DNA of 64,000 nucleotides from Mangifera indica (lineage: Eukaryota; Streptophyta; Magnoliopsida; Sapindales; Anacardiaceae). A program made the translations under genes and the position numbers. Shown here one piece after another: positions 40,995 through 51,065 of the stretch (position 1 is the stretch's first letter; each line of letters starts with the position of its first letter). Below the pieces are notes generated by a model, which worked only from the letters and a program-made list of their open reading frames with translations, was not told where the DNA came from and ran no database searches. Location of the stretch: contig NC_058153.1 of NCBI RefSeq assembly GCF_011075055.1, forward strand, positions 3,038,001 to 3,102,000, in the 5' to 3' direction.

Positions 40995-41860
40995 CATGTG
41001 CATTGTGGTGTAGAGTAATGGAGAATGGGAATAGACTTTTCTTTATTTCTTGCATCTTAATCATGGTTATGAAAATTGGATTGGACCAATTGATCTGATT
41101 GGTTCCACCTTGACTTCGTGGCATGTTCAATCTGATTGAATGGTTTAATAGTTTGTCGTTACTGTGTTAACCATCCCAGTTTATGGTTAAACCACTGGTT
41201 TTACTGCAGTTTAAGGACATGTCAACTCTAACACAATATTTGCAAATGTTTTTTTGAAAGGTTGGCATTTGAACTTGAATCCCATCATTTGTGGGGGTTA
41301 TACAACACTATCAAAGCATGAATGCGTGTGTGGTATATTGTAAATAATTAATTGTTTAAATGGTGTTATTTTTTGGACTCAGAAAAACTTGAACCAAAAC
41401 TTTAACTGGGTCAAGATCTGATCCCATTATTAAAACATTGATCTTGATTTCATGTTGTGCAACTTCATGAAACTTATAGTCGATCAACAATTTTTTCTTC
41501 ATTCTCATGAGTTTATTGGAAATATTCTCAAATTAGAGACCAAGGAATATTCGTGTTGTTCAGGGACTTTCCTAATCTGGGCAAATCAATTTTTTGTGTT
41601 ACCCCCCATATTTCGATTGACCGAAAATAATAATACAAACATGCTTCCAGGGAACTGTATTTTCATATTTTCATTTAGCCAAAAATAGATTTGGAATGTT
41701 CCTCTTCTTCAAAATCAAAAGTCGTGGATCGTGTAACAAACTAGAAGAGAAAAACTACCTTGCTTTAATCACAACAAAAAGAATCAGATTAGTTTCTCAA
41801 ATCAAAATTCACCCATCTGTATTTGCAAGAGGGATGAGCTGTTTCTGACATTCTCCCATT
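40995..41860. other. Short intergene between convergent METTL5 and EF-Ts copies
   Basis: Presumed 3' UTRs of the two convergent units. No domain was recognised in the 78-codon frame at 41452. Confidence 0.45.
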
Positions 41861-44251
41861 TCATGCTTCAGTTTCTGTTTTTGCATCTTCAATTGACTCT
41901 CCAAGAGTAAATCAAACAAATCTTTGGATTTTTATGTTCTCGCCAAGAGCAGCAACCGTTCGCTTCACCAAGTCTTTCACCAATATACTGTCATCCTTTA
42001 TGAAGGGTTGCTCTAACAGAGCAAGCTCTCCAAGCCTCTTTGTGATCCTCCCCTCCACAATTCTTTCCGTTATTTCTCTGGTTTTGACAAAGGTCCTCTC
42101 TCTGCATCTCAATCTCTTTTTCCTTGTTTATAATTTCTTGTGAAATGTCTTCAATGGATACAAATTGCACCTGTGGGCACGCCACAACTTGCATTGCTAG
42201 ATCATCAACCAACTCCTTGAAATTTTCACTTCTACCAACGAAGTCAGTCTCGCAATTGACTTCAATTAGGACTCCAATACACGAGTCGCGAGTCATGAAT
42301 GTACGAACCAATTCTGCCTTCTGCTGCAAGTCGGCTTGATTTCTTGTCAGCAGCTGATAGGCCCTTCTTTCTCAGGTACTCCTGTGCCTTCTCAAGATCC
42401 CCTCCAGTTTCAGACAGAGCTTTCTTGCAGTCCATCATCCCTGCTCCTGTTTCCTCCCTTAGTTTTTTAACAAGTGCCGCAGGGTGACCTGCAATAGGGT
42501 TTGTGCATTTGTAAGACTCGCAACATATTCAAACATATAGTTAAGCCACATTATTTTCACAGACAGTAAAAATAAAGTTTATTTGATTAACCCTTAAACA
42601 GCCTCAGATGGACGGACAGATTTTTCCCTGATTCTAAGACCTGAGTTTGCCAAGTTTCCCATTCACATGGAGCTGCAGAACCAAAAAACTTTAGGCAATA
42701 AAATGCTGCGGGAAATATCGGAACATTTAATTGATGAAAATTAGAGAGAAAATGAAACCTACCTCTGATTCTTAATCATTTATGAGAGATTCTCATTCAC
42801 TTGCTGAGGTAAGATTCTGACGGGGTATAAATTCCATCTCAAATTAATAATGATTCTAATTGCTAGACAACACAATGAAAATGAAAATCAGTGGTTAACT
42901 AGCTCTAAAGATGTCTTGTCTTGAGGTCTTCCCAGGAAGACAAATTTCATGTTGGGATGAAATGAAAAGTTCATATTAAACATACTCAGAAAAGTAAGAA
43001 GTGAAAGAATACTGAATTTTTTATGCACAACTTGACAAGTCCAACAGATGGGAGGACTACTTATTTTCAACCCTAAATCTGAGCTAAAGCTGTGACACAT
43101 TAATACCTACTCTTCCATTCACATATAATAATCTTTTGCAAAAATTTTATGGTTAGCCTATACATTACAGAGAATCTAATTCATGAAAAGAGCATTAATC
43201 GGTGCACCATATCACAAGTCAAAGTTCACAGAAAGCAGTCACTTACTTCTCAACAGTTTTCTTTGTTTCCACTGCAGCAGGCAGATCTTTTACCACTAAT
43301 TTTCCTGCAGTTTGAGCAGCCACTTCAGCAGCAAAATCCTGGCTTTTCTTCTCCAAGCCCTCCCCAAGATTGTACTGCACAAACCTCCTCCCTTTAATAT
43401 TTTCTCCAATTGTTGCAATGGCCTGTTTCACCCAGTCCTTTACCACCACATTATCATTCTTTATGTAGGGTTGTTCAAGCAATGCCAATTCCTCAAGCCT
43501 CTTCTTGATTCGTCCTTCAACAATCTTTAACCTGATCTGCTCTAGTTTTGACAAGAGATCTTGCTTCTGAATTTCAATTTCTTTCTCCTTGTCCACAAAA
43601 TCTTCAGGAACATCTTCTGTAATGAGATACTGTACTTGAGGGCATGCAGCAACCTGCATGGCAAGATCATCAAACAACTCCTTAAAAATGTCCCCTCGGG
43701 AGACAAAATCTGTCTCACAGTTCACCTCTATCAGGACACCAATCCTGCTATCGTGAATATAAGAACCGATTCTTCCTTCTGCAGTGGCTCAGCTGGCTTT
43801 TTTTTCTGCACTTGCTAAACCTTTCTTTCGAAGAAACTCATGAGCTTTGACGGTATCTCCTCCAGTCTCTGAAAGAGCTTTCTTGCAGTCCATCATTCCT
43901 GCTCCCGTTTCTTCACGAAGCTGCTTTACTAGAGCTGGTGATATAGATGCTGCAATGCACAAACAAAATGGCAAAAAAGGAAAAGATGGTACATGCTAGT
44001 AGGAGGCAGCCATTGCTATACTAATTACATATAGATGCTGGATTTACTGTGTAAAGCACCCCCCTTTGGTATTGTGAAAAGATTCTAACAGAAGACAAAA
44101 GAGGTAAAACATATCTCGCGGAGAATATAGTATGTTTTCCAGATTTTCTAGTTGGATTGGATCTTGTTAAACAATAATTGTTCTTTATTATAAAAGCATT
44201 AACAGGAATGGGTGAAACATTGCTTATAGAACATGGGATCACAGGCATCAT
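41861..44251 (-). pseudogene. Plastid EF-Ts polyprotein (PETs-like) pseudogene, S1 region missing
   Basis: EF-Ts recycles EF-Tu; the plant plastid form is a polyprotein with a transit peptide, S1 domains and two Ts domains. On the minus strand a transit-peptide-like start at 44251 (MMPVIPCSISNVSPIPVNAF) runs to about 44029. After a 79-nt intron-sized gap, Ts domain 1 follows at 43949-43247 ([20 protein letters not shown]) and Ts domain 2 at 42488-41861 ([18 protein letters not shown], then [18 protein letters not shown]). No S1 motif lies between transit peptide and Ts. Lesions: TGA for an expected Arg codon after EKKAS (43789-43791); a 7-bp tandem duplication near 42283-42295; a 1-bp loss near 42090; a 1-nt offset at the start of domain 2; TGA for Arg after QRFV (41912-41914). 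Both stops fit CGA to TGA. A leader exon may lie at about 45463-45660. Non-functional as a polyprotein. Confidence 0.85.
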
Positions 44252-45660
44252 GTTAACTGCGACAGCAGGATTTAGGGTCTAGTTGGCAGCTAAAACTAGT
44301 TAGTCATCAGATTTTCACCTGCACACAATAAAAGCATAGGTCATAAATCCTTGCAAAAGAGACGCCCAGGCATATGCAAGATAATCTTAAGGCGCATAGT
44401 ATATTTTACGACTCTAGAATTTTACAAGCAGACAAAAAGAAAGTTCAATCTCAGTTCATACGTGGTTCTAACTTCCATATTTGCAGAATTTGGCTTAAAA
44501 GAGAATAGCATTTCAAACAACAAGAAGCCCGCTCTGAGGTCAAGACTGAATCAATGTTATCCTGACAACTCTGAGCATTGCTAATGCCAAAAGTGAAAAT
44601 ACATCCTCTTGGAGGTAAATCTTTCAACAAATTCCATAAGATTCCTAGGTAGTTTTCCTTTGCGAAACACCTAAAACTTAAATCAGCATTGGCAATACAT
44701 CACACACATAGAACTCAATCTCTAAGCAATGATAAATAGAAGTCTGATCATGGAAACAGTGCAAAGATTTAAAAATCCAGAATTTTTCCCAAGCGTGAAA
44801 TATCTCATGCATAAAGCAGATCAGTGAAGTCCCAATATTCTATCTTAAAGATATTCACAAAGTTCATAGCTTAAAGGGGAAAAAACCAAAAAATAATCAG
44901 TCAAGTCCAATTAAGTCAGTACATTTGGAACAATTACCAAATGAACAAAAACATGACTACAGCGAGCAGGAACATCATTTCCTTCGCTTGGTCTAAAGAT
45001 GGTTAATATTTATTATTTTGCTTTCTCCTTCTCTCACTTAGCTCACAGCAAGCAGGAAAATATTTTCCCTTCACGCACACACAAAGAAATGAGCAAGCAT
45101 ATTTCATCAAATTGCAAAAACAACTTTTAACAAGAATTAAGCCTTTCAAATGCATTGCATATAAAGAAACACCAAAAAACCCAATTAACTTCTCAAATAA
45201 CCATCCATCTGAACCATAGCCAAACTTTGTTTTGCAATTCAATGGACAGTAAGAAAAAGCTTACATATTTCAGAAGCAAAATTACAAAAAAAAAAAAAAA
45301 AACCAGAGTTTATGCATAACTCAGAAAAGACAAACCACTTCAAAGCATATTAAGCATCAGAGAATGATTAAAACCAACTGGCAAATAATGTCTAAGTTAA
45401 CATTAACACAAAAAGGCTCGAAAAACAAATACCATAAGCTTGTATATAATTAAAAAGGGATACCTATTTTGAAAAGAAAAACCGTGGGGAGGTTGACATT
45501 AGAGTGTATTGAAGAAGAGGAAAATGTAAAGTGAATCCTGTAATTCTAATCTTATAAAGCACTGTCTTTGTTGAGTTCTTAGGATTAAAATTTCTTTGCA
45601 GTTCAATTGTTGGCAGGCGCCCACGCATTGTGAAAGAAGACAGATATTCGGCCTTCATGG
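44252..45660 (-). other. Retained 5' leader and intron of the EF-Ts pseudogene
   Basis: The acceptor GTGTGCAG at about 44326 precedes ~70 nt of leader and the old start codon. A leader-like exon ending CAAAATAG before GTATCC sits at about 45463-45640. The intervening ~1.1 kb is intron-like. The 64- to 79-codon frames here lack known domains and no S1 domain was found. Confidence 0.45.
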
Positions 45661-46157
45661 TCCAACTCTAAGTCCAACAAAAACCCAACTATGTTTTCTG
45701 GATCTCATGGGTTTCGTATCTGGGCCCCAGGGATCAGTGTTCTGGATTCAGACTTAAAGTGCAATACGAATTGTTGATCAACACCCTTCTTCAAAATATT
45801 TTCAGTGGGTAATATGATTCATCTCTCCGAAAATAAAATTAATTATAATGCTAAGTAAGATTTTTGTATTGAAATTTGAGGCTGATGCTGTACATTGGAC
45901 TGTCAAATTTATCATGAACATGTATAGGACTTTCAAATTAATACAAGGGACATGTTTCATGTAATAATTCTTGGGAAAGAATTACCAGGTTACTTTTCTA
46001 ATTTTTTTTTTTTTTTTTAAAAGACCATTAGCAGGTGTTTTATTGAAAGGTAGAACTAAATAAAACAACTATCAGGTTCTTCCTTGGAAGAAAGTTCCAC
46101 ACCCCCCCCTCATATTTGAATTTTGTTGGTTTAAGCCAGCCTTATTGAATTATTTTA
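45661..46157. other. Intergenic sequence
   Basis: No gene was recognised. It contains a T-run at 46001-46018 and a C-run at about 46100. Confidence 0.45.
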
Positions 46158-46503
46158 TTAGAATATTCTTCATATTTTGACATGATATCAGAGTCGAGCA
46201 TCCTACCGGCACTTTAGTTAGACTCCCTTACGCCTTCACCTCACATTTGTGGAAAACAGAAAGATAAGTTTATCCGTTTAACCTATTCACGTCTTCATCT
46301 GTGCAAAAAGTGAAAAGATAAGTTTTTCAAGTACAGAAGACCCACACTTTCACCTGTATAAGAAGTGGAAAAATGAATTTATTAAACTCACTCACACCTT
46401 TACCTATGTGGAAGTGGAAAGAGAAGTTTGCAAACTCAATTAAGCAAATTATTTGTTTACTTGAGTTTGAGGGGGTGTTAGAATATTCTTCATATTTTGA
46501 CAT
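46158..46503. mobile_element. Miniature LTR-like element with internal tandem repeats
   Basis: A 26-bp perfect direct repeat beginning TTAGAATATTCTTCATATTT stands at 46158-46183 and 46478-46503. Just inside the left copy is GATATCAGAGTCGAGC, close to the TGGTATCAGAGC initiator-tRNA primer site of Copia elements. Just outside the right copy is GAGTTTGAGGGGGTG, like a polypurine tract followed by TG. The ~290-bp interior holds about four degenerate ~55-bp units, each with CACxxTTCACCT and GTGGAAAxxGAAAGAxAAGT. It looks like a drastically shrunken retroelement (TRIM-like) or a deletion product in which most of the LTRs were lost. Confidence 0.5.
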
Positions 46504-46562
46504 ATACCATGAAAAATTCCTTATGAGCTAACAAACTTTGTGTTTGTATTTGAGCTTTAGGG

Positions 46563-46985
46563 TAGAGATGACAACGAGTCAAACAAAGATTGGATATCTT
46601 AATCTCCATACTCATCCTTACAAAGAAAACCTTTTGCGATACAAGGATGATAGGGAATCTCTATCCCCTTCTGTGAGAAAAATTTCTCTCTCGTTCTCCT
46701 TGTCATCTTTGTAAGAAAAATTTTATAAACTTTCTCTTCTTTATCCTCGCTAGAAAAATAATTGAATATTTATTAGGTGTCAGTATATATTTAAAATAAT
46801 TTAAATTCTTTAATAGTAATTTAATATGTATGAGTTTGTAAAATATATAAGGAGATGAATCGGAGAGGGGACAGACAAAGAAAAGGATGGGTTAGGAATA
46901 TATTTATCTCCATCCTCGACTACGGGGATTTTACCCATACCCACCCTTATTCTTGTCTCAATCTTTATTGGAAATTTCCTCCCTA
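46563..46985. repeat. Dispersed repeat related to 11655-12140
   Basis: It begins AGAGATGACAACGAGTCAAA and contains GAATCTCTATCCCC and, inverted, GGAGAGGGGAC and CGGGGATTTTACCC. The interior is AT-rich. It probably belongs to the same non-autonomous DNA transposon family as the copy near 11.7 kb. Confidence 0.45.
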
Positions 46986-47127
46986 AACAAGAAGGAGCAA
47001 ACCGAAAAACCTGGTTTATGGCATCAATCTCTACTCCACGTTGATCCTACATAATTTAACAAGCTCTCTCATTACAACATGAATTAAAGTATTTTTCTTG
47101 TACTTTATTGTTTTCTCTTAATAAAAA

Positions 47128-47996
47128 GGCCAAAAGACTTATTCCCACCCAAGGAATGGTACAAACTCAAACTCATATCTGCTAATTTTAAAAAACTCAA
47201 ATATTTACTCATCTATTAAATTTTGATGTTATTATCAGAAATAAAATTATTATTTAACAAATATAATTTAAAAAAATCTAAAAATCTATCACATTTTTCC
47301 TATTAGAGTTTTTCTAGCCACCACTATCAACAGTCAGAGACGACAACAATCATGTTCTCTCTCTCTCTCTCTCTCAGCTTTTCTCTCAGTCCCATTCCAT
47401 TCCTAGTTGTCACTAACTAACAAAACCAACCGACGAAGGTGCTCTATTCTTGACGCTCCTCGTCACGTCAGCGTTGAAGCTTCCTCATTGCTATGTCGGC
47501 ATCAATGTGAATTAGATAGAAATCGAGCGAGATCTCGCTCGATTTTGGCAAGATTTTACACTGAATGGGAGAGAAGTGGGAGGCGGTGAAAGGAGGATGC
47601 AAAGTTAGCTAGGTCTTGCCAGAGGAGGATGTTAGCAGTAGAGGGAAAATGACATTGGAGCCGATCTGAAAACTGATGTAGGAGAGGGTAAAACCACAAT
47701 TTTTCATAAGGTAAGGGGTGGTTGCATATGAGAAAAAGATGAGAGATTGAAACCCTAGACTTAAGGGGAGAAGAGGAGTCAATTTTTAAATCTAAAAAAT
47801 ATAAGGTTAGAGGGTAAAAATAAAATTTCAAAACTAAAAAATAATCTTAAAATTTGAGTTTAAATAAAATTTTTAAATAATAATTTTACTTTTGATAGTA
47901 ACAACAAAATTTGACAGACGAATAAGTATTTAACAAAGTTAGTAGATATGAGTTTGAGTTTGTAGTGAACCTTGGGTGGGAATAAACCTTTTGGCC
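47128..47996. mobile_element. Mutator-type MITE, GGCCAAA family, copy 4 (complete, perfect 9-bp TSD)
   Basis: It starts GGCCAAAAGACTTATTCCCA and ends GGGAATAAACCTTTTGGCC. The inverted repeats extend inward through CCCAAGG/CCTTGGG and CAAACTCAAACTC/GAGTTTGAGTTTG. The flanks are a perfect 9-bp duplication TAATAAAAA (47119-47127 and 47997-48005). The 869-bp interior includes a CT repeat near 47357-47376 and a relatively GC-rich core at 47400-47600 that differs from the other copies. No transposase is present; frames of 60 and 91 codons inside are not credited. Confidence 0.87.
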
Positions 47997-48005
47997 TAAT
48001 AAAAA

Positions 48006-48545
48006 TTGTGATCATTAGTGTGCTTGATATTATCATATATATGACAGAAGATTTTGATCCCAAAGTTGTCACAATTTTCTGCCATATATACATTTCCAAC
48101 TATCAAAATCTCTGAACTTCTCTTCAGTGGAAAAACCCTCAGAGCTGAAACCTAATACATATAGAATAGTCCAGTGCCACAAAAGAGAAGTGATTATAAA
48201 AATAATACTGTGACTACATGCATGCATGCAAGCTAGATTTTGTAATGTAAAAGCGTGAGCTATGTTGGGCAGCACAATCAAATCCCATAATTTATTAAGC
48301 TCATAATAAACAATTATTAAATTAATTAAAAGCATGGACTAAATTATTAAAAAAAATTCACCACGAAGGTGTGTGACCTCATCAATACTCTGATACTTTA
48401 CAATGTAAGACAATTAACAAAATCAACTTTCATATGGCTCCGTTGTTCTCGATCTACCAATCTCCATTTAAAAAACTTTCCCACGTGGTGAAGAGTAATA
48501 TTGTACAAAGGTTCTTCTATTAAGCTAATGCAAATTGAGCAGGTT
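48006..48545. other. Intergenic sequence
   Basis: No gene was recognised. A CACGTGG G-box-like site lies near 48482, isolated. Confidence 0.45.
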
Positions 48546-48690
48546 GGAGTACATAATCCATATATAAAAATGATGTATCATCATATAATTAGATTATTTT
48601 GAATTAAAAATAAAATAACACTTAATCATTAGATGACACATCATCTATGTATATGAATTATATACAAAAAATGAATACACATAACATTAT
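48546..48690. repeat. Palindromic MITE family P, copy 10
   Basis: ATGATGTATCATCATATAAT on the left faces TTAGATGACACATCATCTAT on the right around GAATTAAAAATAAAATAACA. The right end is GAATACACATAACATTA. Confidence 0.7.
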
Positions 48691-49289
48691 CATATTTTTT
48701 AGATAAAACATTAATTTGAATCTTTTATTAATTAATTACTTCAATATTTTTTCGCAAATTTACTTCCGACATTTTTTAGAAGATTATTGAACAAATGTCT
48801 TGAATGACATCTATCTCATAGTAGTTGAATTATGTAATGTATCTTGCATCAAAAACCTAATTTTTTATATCATATATCATGTATATCATATTGTATGTTA
48901 CGCTTTTAAAAAATAAAATATATAATTGACATTTTATTATTTTAAAAAATATCATAAATACTCTTAAAATTTTAAAAACTCTTATATACACATTTACTAT
49001 ATTATTATTTTTCTAAAAAGATGTATTGATATACATTGGTAATATATATCGTATTATAAATTACGTATTATATCGTATAATATATTTATTGTATTAATTT
49101 AATATATTTTATGACACGTTTATTTTTCATTTGTATAGTATCGTATCATATAATACGTATCGTGTATTATAAAATATTGATAATTATAATCTGTGTGAAC
49201 TTCCTTTTTTTTCTCTATCTACAATAATCTTTTAATATATTTTTAAATCAAAGTTATATTTATTATTTTGAATAAATTGATAACTTGTG

Positions 49290-51065
49290 ATGTTGAAGAC
49301 ACAATGAAATTGAATGAAAAACAAAAATGAAATCAAGTGATGTTAAATTCTTGTAAGTTGGGAACCATTACAATTGTTAGTTTAACCATTATAATTGTTC
49401 ATAATGTCTAATTGATTTGGCTTTTTATTCCTATATAAATGATGTACAAGTGAATAATCATTGATCACTTATAAATGAATAATATTATATATATTTATTT
49501 TATGTACATAAATATATACACATTTATATGTGTCGTCACACAATCGGATGTTACTTTATTTTTAATTTAAAATCACTCAATCACATAATAATACATATAA
49601 ATATATACCTATTTATATACTCAAAATGGATATGTATAATTTTATTTGCTTATAAATCTTGAATTAGCATCTCTTTGATACTATGTATAATTGTATTACT
49701 CCCCGTATTTGATATCCTTTTTTCTATAGAATTTCTCTGGGAGAAATTATTTAGTGTTTGCATATTACAAATTTCTAGAACCTTATTATATATTGGAAGT
49801 AAATTTGTATTATCCCAAAACTGTAAATAAGAAGCAAATATCACTGTAAAAAAATTTTACATGCCTTCAAACACTTCTTACTTGTTTCTTCTTTCATTCT
49901 CTACATACACCAACAAACTTGAAGTGATATTTTTTACAGTGCATTCAAAGATGATCAATAAAAACATCTACAAATGGAGAGATTTGATGGTTCCAATTAC
50001 ATGCATTGCAAGGACAAGATGAAGTTTCATCTAGTAGAGTTGGCGATGTTTTATGTCTCAGAGACCACCATTTACTCAACCAACAATAAAAGATTAAGAT
50101 GAAAAAAAGATTATTAAAGTATTAAAAGATTGTTAAAGTAATTTTGATTTTATTATAATTATATTTTTATTTATTAATTTTTTAAAGAAAAATAATTTTA
50201 TTTTTAATTATATAACAAATAATATAAAAAAAATTTAGAGTAATTATATCAAAAAACATTTAAATAAAACAATATATTAATATTTTTTTATAAAGATAAC
50301 TTTTCAATTTTGATAATAAAATATTATCGAAACCAAATTTACCCTTAAAGTGATATTTCTTACAATTGATTCAAAGATGATCAACAAAAACATCTACAAA
50401 TGGAGAGATTCAATGGTTCCAATTACATGCAATGCAAGGACAAGATGAAGATTCATGTAGTAGAGTTGGTGATGTTTTGTGTCTTGGAGACCACCATTTC
50501 CTCAGCCAACATTAGATGAAGAAGATGAAATAAAGATTTCACGAAAAAAGAGACAAGAGGATGTCATGCTGGAGAGGACACACTTGGAATCATCTTTTAG
50601 ATCAATAATATAATCACTTTCACTCTATGGTATAGAGGCTTGTCGAGATATTTGACATATTATATTAAAAAAATTAATATGCCATGGAGAAATAAGGTAA
50701 AAATTATTTCACTTGCACAAAGTATTTAAAATTTATTATAGTAAATAATAAATCTAACATGAATCAAGTTAATGAGTTAAACGAGTTAGTGTGTAAATTT
50801 AAAGATGTAATGACAAGAATTTTTTAATCATGGTGTCTTTTCATTCCTATATAAATGATGTATTAAGTAAATAATCATTTCATTTGTATCATTTGAAATA
50901 TTATTGTCATTTTGATACTTTTGTGTTACTTCTTTCACTTGATATCATATTTTCTTTAAATTTTCTTTCGGGAATATTCAGCGTTTACAAACAGCAAATT
51001 TTTAGAACTTTGTCGCTTTCTTAAAATGAATATACATTATCCCAAAACCCTAATTAGTAAATACG
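49290..51065. mobile_element. Small decayed Copia-like element (two LTR-like ends, gag remnant)
   Basis: Two matching blocks bracket the region: about 49420-49840 and about 50838-51060. They share ATTCCTATATAAATGATGTA, TTTGATATC, GGGA(G)AAATTATTtAGTGTTTGCA and ATTATCCCAAAAC. The interior encodes an FNGSNYMQCKDKMK-type stretch typical of Copia gag N-termini, in two copies (about 49970-50090 and 50395-50520), separated by an AT-rich insertion at 50110-50345. No protease, integrase or reverse transcriptase was found. The left LTR-like block is interrupted by a family-P MITE. Confidence 0.5.
49482..49645. repeat. Palindromic MITE family P, copy 11, inserted in an LTR-like block
   Basis: ATGTGTCGTCACACAATCGG then ATGTTACTTTATTTTTAATT, with an inverted AAAATCACTCAATCACATAA. 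The corresponding position in the partner block near 50880 lacks it, so the insertion post-dates the retroelement. Confidence 0.7.
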
